A DNA stretch of 64,000 bases from Bacteroidota bacterium (GCA_021155905.1 JAJNBG010000003.1:1-64000), one strand, 5' to 3'. Shown: positions 53,751 to 63,087, counted from the stretch's first letter. Notes: generated by a model from the letters alone, not told the origin. Made by a program: numbers and translations.

Positions 53751-54530
53751 TTAAATTAAAAATTCTTTTGGAATTTCACAAACCGGTATTGGTTCCATTT
53801 TATGTTTGTTTGCTTTATTACGATCCTGATAGATTTTCATGACCGCGTTTTGTCTTTCATTCAACTCATAAGATTCCTTATTCTCGATGTAGAGCATAGC
53901 CCATTCGAGTTCATCATACGTCGCTCCAATCTGATCTTCATCTGTTCGCCCATCCATGAACAGACCGTCTGTTGGCCTGGCGTTCAAAATCGCACCATTT
54001 ACGCCGAGAGTTCCGGCAAGAGCATATACCTGAGATTTCATTAAATCGGCGATTGGGCTAATATCAACACCGCCGTCTCCATATTTTGTGAAAAAACCGA
54101 TTCCGAAATCTTCAATTTTATTTCCTGTGCCGGCTACCAGAGCTTTGTAATGCCCTGCATAGCCATACAGGGTTGTCATGCGTAAACGGGCGCGTGTATT
54201 TGCCATCGTTAAAAAATCCTGTAGTTTAGGATCGTAGGTTCTTTCAATAGTTTCAAGGATCGGGGTCAGATCAATAAAATCACTTTTGACATTTGAATGA
54301 TTTTTTTTGAGCCATTCAATGTGTTCCGTTCCTCTTGAAAATTCATCCTTATGCTGCCGGATTGGCATATTGATACAGTATACCTGCTTGCCTGTCAGGG
54401 CACACAGAGTAGAAGTTAAAGCAGAATCGATACCGCCGGAAATGCCAATCACAAATCCTTCTGTTTTAGAACTATTCGAATAGTCGGTCAGCCATTTGAC
54501 TATGTGGTTTATGATTTCCTGATGTTTCAT
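53751..54530 (-). CDS. nadE: NH3-dependent NAD+ synthetase
   Basis: This is a 259-residue ATP-dependent amidase-free NAD synthetase, converting nicotinic acid adenine dinucleotide and ammonia to NAD+. The PP-loop is VIGISGGIDSALTS (about 24-37). Further family motifs are NTRARLRMTTLYGYAG, GTGNKIEDFGIGFFTKYGDG (the NaAD/Mg site) and DISPIADLMKSQVYALA. No glutaminase domain is present. In gliding Bacteroidota nadE is often next to gldB; here gldB lies about 1 kb away, separated by a divergent barrel gene. A terminator lies upstream, so transcription starts between 54531 and about 54557 or reads through. Confidence 0.95.
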   Translation of the reverse strand: MKHQEIINHIVKWLTDYSNSSKTEGFVIGISGGIDSALTSTLCALTGKQVYCINMPIRQHKDEFSRGTEHIEWLKKNHSNVKSDFIDLTPILETIERTYDPKLQDFLTMANTRARLRMTTLYGYAGHYKALVAGTGNKIEDFGIGFFTKYGDGGVDISPIADLMKSQVYALAGTLGVNGAILNARPTDGLFMDGRTDEDQIGATYDELEWAMLYIENKESYELNERQNAVMKIYQDRNKANKHKMEPIPVCEIPKEFLI

Positions 54531-54557
54531 GCGTGGTTTTTATCGATTGATAAAAAT

Positions 54558-54590
54558 AAAAAAATCCCGGCGATTACCGGGATTTTTTTT
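54558..54590 (-). terminator. Rho-independent terminator after the PorT-type gene
   Basis: AAAATCCCGG (54561-54570) pairs with CCGGGATTTT (54577-54586) around a 6-base loop. On the minus strand it lies 20 bases after the barrel gene's stop at 54610 and is followed by a T-rich tract. It is symmetrical enough to act on both strands. Confidence 0.85.
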
Positions 54591-54609
54591 AAAGAAAAAG
54601 AATAACGTA

Positions 54610-55473
54610 TTAGAATAAAATACCAACATTAATGCGGATCGCGTTCATAAACAATCCTTGTTTCACTCTAAAGAAAGTCATATTGTTATTTGAATCAATG
54701 TTTGTGTCATAAACCATGTATTTAGATTCTTTTCTCATTAAATTAGTGAAAGAACGGAAATAATTGATGCTCAAAAAGACAGAGGTTGAACCGGATAAAC
54801 GGTATTCAGCACCTAAACCTACATTCATTCCTACTCTCAATGGAATTAAAGAACCATCTTTATTTATATTTAAATTTTCGTTTGTGCCACTGTTTAAAGT
54901 ATATCCAGTTGAAGTTCCTGAAGCTGTATACCTATCATTTGCTCTTGCTTTTATCCTGATTCCAAGTTCACCACCAAACATCCCGAAATATTTAAATCCA
55001 CCCATTTCTTTGGTCATCATTTTTAACAGGATTGGAATAGTAACATGCGTTGTTTTAATTTTACGTTCAGTAATACCACCGTAAGAAACATCTCCTGCCT
55101 GGATCACGTCTGCTGAATTTACGCCATCTTTCATTTCTTTCAAATTACCTGAGTTATCGGTCAGGTAACTTACTACATAAGCAGACGAGGAAAGAGGTTC
55201 ATATTTATACTTGATACTTCCGCTTTCAAAGTCACCACCAATACCTGTTACAAACTGAGCGGTTTTTGATAACCTGAATTCTGTTACCAATCCGAATCCA
55301 AATCCAAAACCGGCACCTAATTTCGAAGCAGAGCTTTCTTTAGAAGAAAACCAGGTTGGCTGAGCGGCAACTTTTAAGCCCAATCTGAATTTTTTATCGT
55401 CATCCGTGTCCTGAGCTAAAAAACTATTAGCTAACAATAATGTGCTTGAAACTATAAGTAAAATCTTTTTCAT
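54610..55473 (-). CDS. PorT-family outer-membrane beta-barrel protein
   Basis: This is a 287-residue protein with a signal peptide (1-20, ending NSFLAQ). It continues with the PorT/OMP_b-brl_2 pattern: KFRLGLKVAAQPTWFSS, GFGFGFGLVTEFRLSKTAQF, HVTIPILLKMMTKEMGGF and YFGMFGGELGIRIKAR, with a terminal MNAIRINVGILF strand. PorT proper is a T9SS component in Porphyromonas, but the family is large in Bacteroidota, so a direct T9SS role is not shown. It is divergent from gldB across 51 bases and ends at a strong terminator. Confidence 0.85.
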   Translation of the reverse strand: MKKILLIVSSTLLLANSFLAQDTDDDKKFRLGLKVAAQPTWFSSKESSASKLGAGFGFGFGLVTEFRLSKTAQFVTGIGGDFESGSIKYKYEPLSSSAYVVSYLTDNSGNLKEMKDGVNSADVIQAGDVSYGGITERKIKTTHVTIPILLKMMTKEMGGFKYFGMFGGELGIRIKARANDRYTASGTSTGYTLNSGTNENLNINKDGSLIPLRVGMNVGLGAEYRLSGSTSVFLSINYFRSFTNLMRKESKYMVYDTNIDSNNNMTFFRVKQGLFMNAIRINVGILF

Positions 55474-55524
55474 GTATTTCGTTTTTTATATAATTTAACA
55501 TGGTAAAAATAATACAATTTTTGA

Positions 55525-56547
55525 ATGAATCCTCTTTTTAAAGTCATAATTGCAGCTTTACTTGTTAATTTATTAACACGGTGCCATCATGATCAATTGG
55601 ATATTGATACCAGTAAGGTAGACGCGGAACCTGCTGTATTTAAACGCCTGGATAAAGATATTTTCACTTTGACACCTGAAAATTCTTCTGATAAAATGAT
55701 TGAGCTGCGGAAGAAATATCATTCGTTTTATGTAAGGTATGTCTCCTCGATCGTAAACAATGGTGGGCAGGTAGATTCACTGTACTCTCAGACGCTGTTG
55801 CGATTTGTAAACAATAAGGATATAATCACGGCTCATAATGATTTGAATAAAATTTATACTGATAACGACGTCGAATTAATAGGAGATGATATGACTGAAG
55901 TCGTTAAGAGATTTAAAGTATTTTTCCCGGATCGTAAAACGCCAAAACAATATGTGACTTTCATGAGTGGTTTTCAATACAATGTGGTTTATGTGGATTC
56001 CACGCTAGGGATAGGGTTAGATATGTATTTGGGAAGTAAAAATACGTTTTATGAAATGATGCAGTTACCGAAATTCAGAACCAGAACGATGAATAAAGAG
56101 CACGTTTTGTCGGATGCGGTTAGGGGCTGGATTATAACTGAATTTGATAATACCGATCCTGTAAATAATTTACTGAATCACATGATTTTTTACGGAAAAA
56201 TATTTTACGTCTGCGACGGGCTGTTACCAAACGTCCAGGATTCTATCAAAATGGGGTATACGACTGCTCAAATGGAATATTGCGCCAAATACGAGAATAA
56301 GCTTTGGGGATTTTTTGCGAAAGATAATAAACTATACGATAACGATTTAAAACTGATTTCTGAATTCACCAGTGACGGGCCGTTTACCAGAGCAATCAGC
56401 AAAGACTGCCCGCCGCGTATTGCTATGTGGCTGGGAAAGCGAATTATAAAATCATATATGGAACATAATCCCAAAGTAAGTCTTGATGATTTAATGAAGG
56501 AAAAAGATGCTCAGAAAATATTATCAAAATCAAAATACAAACCATAA
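55525..56547 (+). CDS. gldB: GldB-like gliding motility lipoprotein
   Basis: This is a 340-residue outer-membrane or periplasmic lipoprotein. The N-terminus ends in a lipobox-like LLTRC (Cys about 19), and the mature part starts DIDTSKVDAEPAVFKRLDKD, then PENSSDKMIELRKKYHSFY. That is the GldB pattern (ID-S-I-V-v-iKRFD-D-F, then a Y-FF-Y segment). GldB is required for gliding and is grouped with the T9SS/Gld apparatus. The usual neighbour gldC is not present in this window; a SprT-like gene follows instead. The lipobox has Arg before Cys, which is unusual, so lipid modification is likely but not certain. Confidence 0.8.
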   Translation: MNPLFKVIIAALLVNLLTRCHHDQLDIDTSKVDAEPAVFKRLDKDIFTLTPENSSDKMIELRKKYHSFYVRYVSSIVNNGGQVDSLYSQTLLRFVNNKDIITAHNDLNKIYTDNDVELIGDDMTEVVKRFKVFFPDRKTPKQYVTFMSGFQYNVVYVDSTLGIGLDMYLGSKNTFYEMMQLPKFRTRTMNKEHVLSDAVRGWIITEFDNTDPVNNLLNHMIFYGKIFYVCDGLLPNVQDSIKMGYTTAQMEYCAKYENKLWGFFAKDNKLYDNDLKLISEFTSDGPFTRAISKDCPPRIAMWLGKRIIKSYMEHNPKVSLDDLMKEKDAQKILSKSKYKP

Positions 56548-56556
56548 AAGAGATGA

Positions 56557-56593
56557 AGGATTAAAGATATAAAACAGAACAATCTTTAATCCT
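56557..56593. repeat. Inverted repeat between gldB and the SprT-like gene
   Basis: AGGATTAAAGAT (56557-56568) is mirrored by ATCTTTAATCCT (56582-56593): 12 perfect pairs around a 13-base loop. A further imperfect copy of the right arm (GATCTTTTATCCT) follows just downstream. There is no T-run directly after it, so it is not a clean terminator. It resembles the AT-rich intergenic repeats of some Bacteroidota. Confidence 0.55.
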
Positions 56594-56622
56594 GAGTCTT
56601 TGATCTTTTATCCTGTTCTAAA

Positions 56623-57264
56623 ATGACTCTCCGTGAACAACAGATCCAGCGCAATTCGGAAATATTACGAAAATATATTCCGGAATTCGCTGTTCCTCAA
56701 ATCGCCATCTGGATCATTGAATTTGATTTTAAATTAAAGATCACAAAGGAGCGCAGCACAAAGCTTGGAGACTACACCTCGCCAAGAGATGGATTAAATC
56801 ATACGATTACAATCAATCATAATTTGAATCAGTATTCTTTTTTTATTACCCTTGTTCATGAAATAGCGCATCTGCATACGTTTAATAAATACCGGAATAC
56901 AGTTGCTCCGCATGGTGAGGAGTGGAAACAATCTTTCCGGGTATTAATGACCCCATTTCTAAGTACGGATAACCTGCCATTGGATATACTATATGCATTG
57001 AGAAAATACCTGCAAAACCCTGCCGCAGCCAGCTGCAGTGATATGACGTTAATGCGGACTTTAAAATTGTACGATACGTCTGATACAAACGGTCATTTGG
57101 TCTTATTAGAACATCTGCCTTACAGAACACATTTTTTATATAATGGTTCCCGTATTTTTGAAAAAGGCGAAAAATTAAGGAAACGGTATCGTTGTAAAGA
57201 GGTAAATACAGGTACGGTTTATTTGTTTAGTCCGTTGGCTGAAGTTGAAGCTTTTGAAAAATGA
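56623..57264 (+). CDS. SprT-like zinc metalloprotease-domain protein
   Basis: This is a 213-residue cytoplasmic protein. The SprT pattern is visible in the first half: TKLGDYTSPRDG, HTITINHNLNQYSFFITLVHEIAHLHTFNKYR with the HExxH zinc site (reading HEIAH, about residues 84-88), then VAPHGEEWKQSFR supplying the third His. The C-terminal half is a zinc-ribbon-like domain with RYRCKEVNTGTVYLF. SprT-family proteases process DNA-protein crosslinks in eukaryotes; bacterial members are not well defined. The family is confident, the function is not. Confidence 0.88.
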   Translation: MTLREQQIQRNSEILRKYIPEFAVPQIAIWIIEFDFKLKITKERSTKLGDYTSPRDGLNHTITINHNLNQYSFFITLVHEIAHLHTFNKYRNTVAPHGEEWKQSFRVLMTPFLSTDNLPLDILYALRKYLQNPAAASCSDMTLMRTLKLYDTSDTNGHLVLLEHLPYRTHFLYNGSRIFEKGEKLRKRYRCKEVNTGTVYLFSPLAEVEAFEK

Positions 57265-57274
57265 AATCAGAAAT

Positions 57275-57889
57275 ATGAAAAAAAATAGTACCTGCACTTT
57301 ATTAATATATTTATTTTTTCAATTATGTGGTCATACTGTTTACTCGCAGGATACCACAATGAAAAGAATGACCAATGCACTTATGGCCGGGTGCCGCGCA
57401 GGAACCGGAGCATTGAGTGTTAGTGCAAAATATAGTGGAAGCGTCAGGCTCAAACAGTTTCCAAAATACTCCGCCGGCTTTAATTTGTCGTATGAGCGAA
57501 TACTTGGATATATAGAAGGGCTTGTTCCAAGTAATGTTGGAACAACTATTGTGTTTGGGACAGCTGGCGCTCATGCCCGATATCAGATAAATTCTCAGCT
57601 GGCATTTCAACCTGAGTTCTCATTATTATATGGCCAACAGGATACCAAAAAATTGATTAAGGTTTCGACTGTTCAATATCAACCTGGATTTCAGGTTATA
57701 ACGACAAGCTACTATGAACAAAAGACTTCGAAAAAAGTAGTAGGAGGTCATTTAGAACAACACCTTTTTTATTATCCCAAAAAGGTAAAACCCTTAGTTA
57801 TCGGTTTTAGTGTATTTGAGCGATTCCTGGATGCCGAGTATTATGATGAAGATATGGGAGCTGCTCTTTATCTAGGGCTGTTATTTTAG
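57275..57889 (+). CDS. Hypothetical outer-membrane barrel-like protein
   Basis: This is a 204-residue protein from the ATG at 57275, 10 bases after the SprT-like stop; a TTG start at 57245 would overlap it. A signal peptide (MKKNSTCTLLIYLFFQLCGH ending YSQ) is followed by strand-like stretches (GAHARYQINSQLAFQPEFSLLYG, read in two parts; LEQHLFYYPKKV; ALYLGLLF at the end). No family is recognised. It may be co-transcribed with the SprT-like gene. It is convergent with the TPR-SpoIIE gene, with seven bases between stops. Confidence 0.6.
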   Translation: MKKNSTCTLLIYLFFQLCGHTVYSQDTTMKRMTNALMAGCRAGTGALSVSAKYSGSVRLKQFPKYSAGFNLSYERILGYIEGLVPSNVGTTIVFGTAGAHARYQINSQLAFQPEFSLLYGQQDTKKLIKVSTVQYQPGFQVITTSYYEQKTSKKVVGGHLEQHLFYYPKKVKPLVIGFSVFERFLDAEYYDEDMGAALYLGLLF

Positions 57890-57896
57890 CAAATTT

Positions 57897-60005
57897 TTAA
57901 GCGCGAATTCCTATAATACAGATATCATCAATCTGGTCGAGATCACCTTTCCATTCTTCTATCTTTGTGTTCAATATTTTTGCCTGTTCCTGCATCGGTA
58001 AGATGCTAATAGAGACTAATAATTCCTGTAACTGTTTGTATTTGAATTTTTTTCCATCACGACCACCAAATTGATCAGCATAACCATCTGTGTAGAGATA
58101 AATAGTGTCTCCCTTTTGCAAAGTGATCGTATGAGATTTAAAATCATCCTGTTTGGTGCCTTTACCAACAGGCATTTTATCTACCGGTAATTTGATTATT
58201 TCATTCGTGGTTCTTTTAATAATCAAAGGAGCGTTATTCGCCGCAGCATATTCTATTTCCAGGTTTTCATTTTGTTTTTTCAAACGTACTAATATCGAAT
58301 CCATGCCATCCTGCCTGTCCTCCATGTTTTCTATAAGTCTTTGTCTGACATGGTTAAATACCTTGTTTGGGGCCAGGATATTTTTTTCGTTGATGGCTTC
58401 ATTCAAAAAAGAAATATTCAGTAGGCTCATAAAGGCGCCAGGCACGCCATGGCCTGTACTATCGGCTACGGCCAGGTAGAAGGAATCATTGCTTTCTTTT
58501 TTTGTGGCCCAATAAAAATCACCGCTTACAATGTCTTTTGGTTTGAATAAGACAAAGTAATTTTCTTCGCTGTCGGCGTTCAGATTTTCGTTCAATAATG
58601 AATCACTGGCTAACAGAGCATGCTGGATTAACTTCGCATAATGGATAGAGTCAAGGATTTCTTTTTGCTTTTCCTCTACAATATGTTTCTGCTCCACGAT
58701 GATCATATTTTGTTTTTTGTTTCTTCTGAGATTCCGGAAAATGACACCGGCTAAAATAAGGAGCAGGAAGAAACCTGCACTAACGGAATAAAGGATAATC
58801 TTTTGTATCCGTTTTTCCTTATTGGCAAGAGCTGATTCTTTTTCCTTTTCTGCATTCAGTAACGCTTCCTTTTTATTGAATTCAAATTGTAATTCCTTTT
58901 TTGTAATTTCTTTTTTATTTTCATCATTAGTAATGCTGTCCCTCAGATAAATCATTTTTTCATAATAGATCAACGCTTTTTTATCATCACCTGTGGCTTT
59001 TTTAATTTTATATAGCATTTCAAGTGCATCCATGTAGGTAGTAGGTATTCCTAGTTCTTTTGACATGGTGATACTTTTTTCCGCATTCGCTGTTGCCAGA
59101 TCATATTTTTTTTGGTAGTAATAAGCATCAGAAAGGGCAGCGTAAGAGTTGGCAACGAACTCAAGATTGCCTATCTTTTCATTCAATTCAATGACTAATT
59201 TTAAACTTTTTTCTGCCTTATCATAAAGTTTCATGTCAAGATAATTCAAAGATAAGTTCCCGAGTATGATGGCTATGGCCTGGTCATCATTTCTTGCTTC
59301 TGCAATTATGAGAGCTTTTTCCAGGTAGTAGTTGGAAGAGTCCATTTTGTTTAGGAACACCGAAACATTTCCAATATTGATGTACGAATTCACGAGATCT
59401 TTCTGATTCCCGCTTAGGGTTGCAAGCAGTGCACATTTTCTGTATTCCAGGATTGCTTTTTTAGGCTCCTTCATCTTTGCATGAAGATTCCCCAAATTTG
59501 CTCTGGTTGAAATGATACCGGCTGTATCTTTTAATTCTTCTTTAATGGACAAACTTTTCAAAAGAAAATCCATTGCCTTCGGATAATCTGCTTTTTTAAT
59601 ATAAACGGTCCCGGTTGCTGAAAGTGCTGAAGCGTACAGAATGGGATTCCTCTTTTTTCCACCTCGGAGAATGACATCAAAGTGAGATAAAGCACTTTTA
59701 TAATCTGAGGTCATGATTGCCGCTTTACCTAATGTGAAACAATTTAAATATTCTCCATTTTTGAAGTTGAGTTTTTTGGATAAAGCCAGGCCTGATTTCG
59801 CGTATTCAGAGGCTGTTTTAGGGTCGTTGATCAGGGTATATTGTTTGGCTATTTTTTCAAGCAGCAATGCTTTCAGAGTGTCTTCCTTTTGTGTTTTGAG
59901 CTTGTTTATTAAGGAGTCAAGCTTCGGTGTTTGGGCCGTAGAAAAATTTACTGTTAGAGAAAATAAAAATACCAGAGATATTGGGGAAAAATAAAAATGA
60001 CGCAT
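57897..60005 (-). CDS. Fused TPR sensor-SpoIIE PP2C phosphatase
   Basis: This is a 702-residue membrane phosphatase. A signal peptide (about 1-25, ending FSTAQ) is followed by a periplasmic TPR array (about 75-370, with repeats such as TYMDALEMLYKIKKATGDD). One transmembrane helix (about 402-424) and a coiled coil ending KEILDSIHYAKLIQHALL come next. The cytoplasmic SpoIIE domain (about 480-702) has VLFKPKDIVSGDFYWA, AVADSTGHGVPGAFMSLLN, DGMDSIL and YLYTDGYADQFGG, so all metal-binding aspartates are present. This intact copy is the reference for the split set at 47.8-51.4 kb. A TAAATTTG on this strand at 60056-60063 could be its -7 element, but no matching -33 box is seen. Confidence 0.93.
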   Translation of the reverse strand: MRHFYFSPISLVFLFSLTVNFSTAQTPKLDSLINKLKTQKEDTLKALLLEKIAKQYTLINDPKTASEYAKSGLALSKKLNFKNGEYLNCFTLGKAAIMTSDYKSALSHFDVILRGGKKRNPILYASALSATGTVYIKKADYPKAMDFLLKSLSIKEELKDTAGIISTRANLGNLHAKMKEPKKAILEYRKCALLATLSGNQKDLVNSYINIGNVSVFLNKMDSSNYYLEKALIIAEARNDDQAIAIILGNLSLNYLDMKLYDKAEKSLKLVIELNEKIGNLEFVANSYAALSDAYYYQKKYDLATANAEKSITMSKELGIPTTYMDALEMLYKIKKATGDDKKALIYYEKMIYLRDSITNDENKKEITKKELQFEFNKKEALLNAEKEKESALANKEKRIQKIILYSVSAGFFLLLILAGVIFRNLRRNKKQNMIIVEQKHIVEEKQKEILDSIHYAKLIQHALLASDSLLNENLNADSEENYFVLFKPKDIVSGDFYWATKKESNDSFYLAVADSTGHGVPGAFMSLLNISFLNEAINEKNILAPNKVFNHVRQRLIENMEDRQDGMDSILVRLKKQNENLEIEYAAANNAPLIIKRTTNEIIKLPVDKMPVGKGTKQDDFKSHTITLQKGDTIYLYTDGYADQFGGRDGKKFKYKQLQELLVSISILPMQEQAKILNTKIEEWKGDLDQIDDICIIGIRA

Positions 60006-60135
60006 GGCTTCTAAAAAATAAATATAAATGTAATCTTTTTTGTTTCAACATATTCCAAATTTAATGCGCTTGATTTTCATGTGTTTAGCTTTTCATTTGT
60101 TGATAAATCCAATGATCATAAGGCTTTTATAGGTT

Positions 60136-60143
60136 TATATTTG
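60136..60143 (+). promoter_or_regulatory. Probable -7 element (TATATTTG) for tex
   Basis: TATATTTG matches the Bacteroidota TAnnTTTG -7 consensus exactly and lies 18 bases before the tex ATG. No TTG is found at the expected 17-23 bases upstream, so it is only half a promoter. The resulting leader would be about 12 bases. Confidence 0.4.
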
Positions 60144-60161
60144 TTTAAACACAAAACAAAA

Positions 60162-62408
60162 ATGACTGATACTACCCTATTTTTTAAAATTGCCGCTGAC
60201 CTGAAGATAGATGCAAAACAGGTAAAATCCACCGTAGAATTATTGGATGAAGGAGCTACTGTTCCTTTTATTTCGCGATATAGAAAAGAAGTAACCGGTA
60301 GTTTGGACGAGGTGCAGGTAATTACTATAAAAAATGAAATTGAGCGACTGCGACAATTAGAGCAACGAAGAGAGAGTATTTTAAAATCAATTGAAGGACA
60401 GGGAAAACTGACTCAGGAATTATCTGATAAAATATTGGCAGCAGAGACTTTGTCAACCTTAGAAGATCTTTATTTACCCTATAAACCGAAACGCCGAACC
60501 AAAGCAACGGTTGCCCGTGAAAAAGGCCTGGAGCCATTGGCGCAGCTAATTCTGGCACAGGAAACAAAAGAATTGTTCCCTGAAGCTTTGAAATTTGTCA
60601 ATAAAGAATTAGGAGTGGAACATCCGGATGATGCATTATCAGGTGCGAGAGATATCATTGCTGAGATCATCAGTGAGGATGCTGTCGTAAGAGAAGGTAT
60701 GAGAACGCTTTTTAAAAGATCAGCTGTGATCAAAACAAAAGTGATCAGGGGAAAAGAAGAGGAGGGAGAAAAGTTTAAAGATTATTTTGAATGGGAAGAA
60801 TCATTGATGTCTTGCCCGAGCCATCGCATGCTGGCAATGCGTCGTGGGGAAAAAGAAGATTTTTTGATTTTGGATATCGTGATCGATGATTATGAGGCGC
60901 ATGAACAAATAAAGAAACAGTTTGTGAAGACCCGCAATGAATGCGCTGAACAGATTAGTATGGCTATTGAGGATGGTTATAAGCGGTTACTTCAGCCAAG
61001 TATTGAAGCTGAGATGCGTTTAATGACCAAACAGGCGGCAGATGAAAAAGCCATACAGGTATTTGCGGACAACTTGCGTGAACTCTTATTAGCATCACCA
61101 TTAGGACAAAAATCGATGCTGGCAATTGATCCCGGCTTTAGATCAGGATGTAAAGTTGTGGCATTGGATGCACAGGGAAAATTATTGGAGGAAACGGTTA
61201 TATACCCACACGAGCCACAACGCCGGGTAATGGATTCCCAACATGTAGTGATGGCATTATGCGCCAAATACGAATTGGAAGCAATTGCCATTGGTAATGG
61301 AACCGCTTCGAGGGAAACGGAACAATTTATCAGAAGCATTGATGTGTTGCCAAAAACAATTCCCGTGATTATGGTAAGTGAAGCAGGAGCATCAATCTAT
61401 TCAGCCTCTGATGTTGCCCGCGAGGAATTTGCCGATTATGATCTGACGGTTCGTGGTGCGGTTTCTATTGGGCGTCGTTTAGCTGATCCATTAGCTGAAT
61501 TGGTAAAACTGGATCCAAAATCAATTGGAGTGGGACAGTATCAGCACGATGTTGACCAGACAGCTTTGAAAAACAAACTGGATGATGTGGTGATGAGCTG
61601 TGTGAATGGAGTAGGAGTGGAACTGAATACAGCTTCCAAGCAATTATTGTCTTATGTTTCCGGAATCGGTGAAACATTGGCGAAGAATATTGTGGATTAT
61701 AGAAATGAGCATGGAGCTTTTAAATCCAGGAAAGAGCTGTTAAAAGTAAACCGGATGGGAGACAAAGTGTTTGAACAGTGCTCCGGGTTCTTACGGATCA
61801 GGGATGGTATTCATCCTCTGGATAAAAGTGCGGTGCATCCCGAAGCTTATCATATCGTGGAAAAGATGGCTGCTGATTTGAACTGTAGTATTGATGATCT
61901 TATTAAGGATAAGGAATTACGAAAAAAAATAAACCTGACTTCCTATGTGACTGAAACGATTGGTATTCCAACCTTAAAAGATATAGTAGCCGAATTGGAA
62001 AAACCTGGTCGTGATCCCCGCAAGTCATTTGAAGTGTTTAATTTTGATGAGAGTGTTCACAGTATTGAAGATTTACGCGAAGGAATGCGTTTGCCGGGAA
62101 TCGTGACCAATGTAACAAACTTTGGCGCCTTCGTAGACGTTGGAGTGCATCAGGATGGATTGGTTCATATATCGCAGTTAAGCGATACGTTTGTAGATGA
62201 TCCAAATGCAGTTGTAAAAGTAGGACAGCAGGTTTGGGTGAATGTTACAGAATGTGATGTGAAACGCAAACGCATTGCTTTATCCATGAAAGGTGAAGGG
62301 GTTGTGTCTTCCAAAAGACCGGTTCAGAAGAAAGAAGAAGTAGCAGCATATGACCCCAATGATATGATGTCGGCTCTAGCAGCTTTAAAAGGTAAATTTA
62401 AAAAGTAG
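60162..62408 (+). CDS. tex: RNA-binding transcriptional accessory protein Tex
   Basis: This is a 748-residue protein read from the ATG at 60162 (MTDTTLFFKIAADL); an earlier TTG in frame adds 27 unsupported residues and covers the probable promoter. The Tex N-terminal domain has TVPFISRYRKEVTGSLDEVQ and LEDLYLPYKPKRRTKA. A YqgF-like domain follows (LAIDPGFRSGCKVVALD, AIAIGNGTASRETEQFI), then the helix-hairpin-helix region (SYVSGIGETLAKNIVDYRNE) and an S1 RNA-binding domain (about 625-690: GMRLPGIVTNVTNFGAFVDV, GLVHISQLS). Tex binds nucleic acid and interacts with transcription. The gene is monocistronic and ends at a clear terminator. Confidence 0.96.
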   Translation: MTDTTLFFKIAADLKIDAKQVKSTVELLDEGATVPFISRYRKEVTGSLDEVQVITIKNEIERLRQLEQRRESILKSIEGQGKLTQELSDKILAAETLSTLEDLYLPYKPKRRTKATVAREKGLEPLAQLILAQETKELFPEALKFVNKELGVEHPDDALSGARDIIAEIISEDAVVREGMRTLFKRSAVIKTKVIRGKEEEGEKFKDYFEWEESLMSCPSHRMLAMRRGEKEDFLILDIVIDDYEAHEQIKKQFVKTRNECAEQISMAIEDGYKRLLQPSIEAEMRLMTKQAADEKAIQVFADNLRELLLASPLGQKSMLAIDPGFRSGCKVVALDAQGKLLEETVIYPHEPQRRVMDSQHVVMALCAKYELEAIAIGNGTASRETEQFIRSIDVLPKTIPVIMVSEAGASIYSASDVAREEFADYDLTVRGAVSIGRRLADPLAELVKLDPKSIGVGQYQHDVDQTALKNKLDDVVMSCVNGVGVELNTASKQLLSYVSGIGETLAKNIVDYRNEHGAFKSRKELLKVNRMGDKVFEQCSGFLRIRDGIHPLDKSAVHPEAYHIVEKMAADLNCSIDDLIKDKELRKKINLTSYVTETIGIPTLKDIVAELEKPGRDPRKSFEVFNFDESVHSIEDLREGMRLPGIVTNVTNFGAFVDVGVHQDGLVHISQLSDTFVDDPNAVVKVGQQVWVNVTECDVKRKRIALSMKGEGVVSSKRPVQKKEEVAAYDPNDMMSALAALKGKFKK

Positions 62409-62421
62409 ACATGGAATTGAA

Positions 62422-62460
62422 GCCGGTGCACCTTTAATTGTACCGGCTCCCATTTTTTTA
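62422..62460 (+). terminator. Rho-independent terminator after tex
   Basis: AGCCGGTGCA (62422-62431) and TGTACCGGCT (62440-62449) form a 10-bp stem with one G-U pair and an 8-base loop. It is followed by CCCA and seven T. It lies 13 bases after the tex stop. Confidence 0.85.
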
Positions 62461-62642
62461 AACACCCGTCGACAGCATTATTAACATTCTGTTCTTGAAA
62501 TCTTGTTGACAGGGCGCTCATATCTGGTCGCTATCGCTATACTTTTGTTGAAAACCTGTTTGTATCAGGTTTATAAAGTAATTAACTCGTTTATAGACAG
62601 AGTTTTAGTTAATAATAGCAGAGGACTTAAATTTTTAGCGTA

Positions 62643-63044
62643 ATGAAGATAGTTAGTGTGTGTATTATTTTTGCAGTAATGCATTTAAATTTCATCAGAT
62701 ATTCTGATGTCAAGGATGGAAAATATGAACCAATCCCTGCAGAATCCTCCTGGATTAAATCTGAAGTTGGGGCCTGGATGGGTAATTATAATGTATGGTA
62801 CAAAATCGATAAAAAAGATAACAGCATCAGGTTATCCTACAACGGAAAAAAATGGTCCGATTCAAGTACGGAAGCAGTTTGGCATGATAAACACGGAAAA
62901 TGGCTATGCCTTTTTAATAACAAATTAATGTACAGTGAAAACGGAACGAGTTGGAAAGAAATTTTTAATCGCACCTGGCAGGATATCAATGGTACCTGGT
63001 ATCGTTTCGACAGCAAATGGGATCTTTGGGAAGTGAAAATGTAA
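62643..63044 (+). CDS. Hypothetical small Trp-rich secreted protein
   Basis: This is a 133-residue protein. The N-terminal 20 residues (MKIVSVCIIFAVMHLNFIRY) are hydrophobic and could be a signal peptide or anchor. The mature part is rich in tryptophan, with loosely repeated units ending in a charged-Gly-Trp step (NGKKWSDSST, DKHGKWLCLFN, ENGTSWKEIF, DINGTWYRFDSKWDLW). These suggest a small beta repeat. No family is recognised, and neighbours (tex and pirin) give no hint. A perfect terminator follows 10 bases later. Confidence 0.6.
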   Translation: MKIVSVCIIFAVMHLNFIRYSDVKDGKYEPIPAESSWIKSEVGAWMGNYNVWYKIDKKDNSIRLSYNGKKWSDSSTEAVWHDKHGKWLCLFNNKLMYSENGTSWKEIFNRTWQDINGTWYRFDSKWDLWEVKM

Positions 63045-63053
63045 CTTCAATTA

Positions 63054-63087
63054 AAAAAGGTGTTGAAATTTCAACACCTTTTTTTTA
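63054..63087. terminator. Strong bidirectional terminator
   Basis: The perfect palindrome GGTGTTGAAATTTCAACACC (63060-63079) is flanked by six A and eight T. It lies between the stop of the Trp-rich gene and the stop of the convergent pirin gene (63085) and can serve both. Confidence 0.88.
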
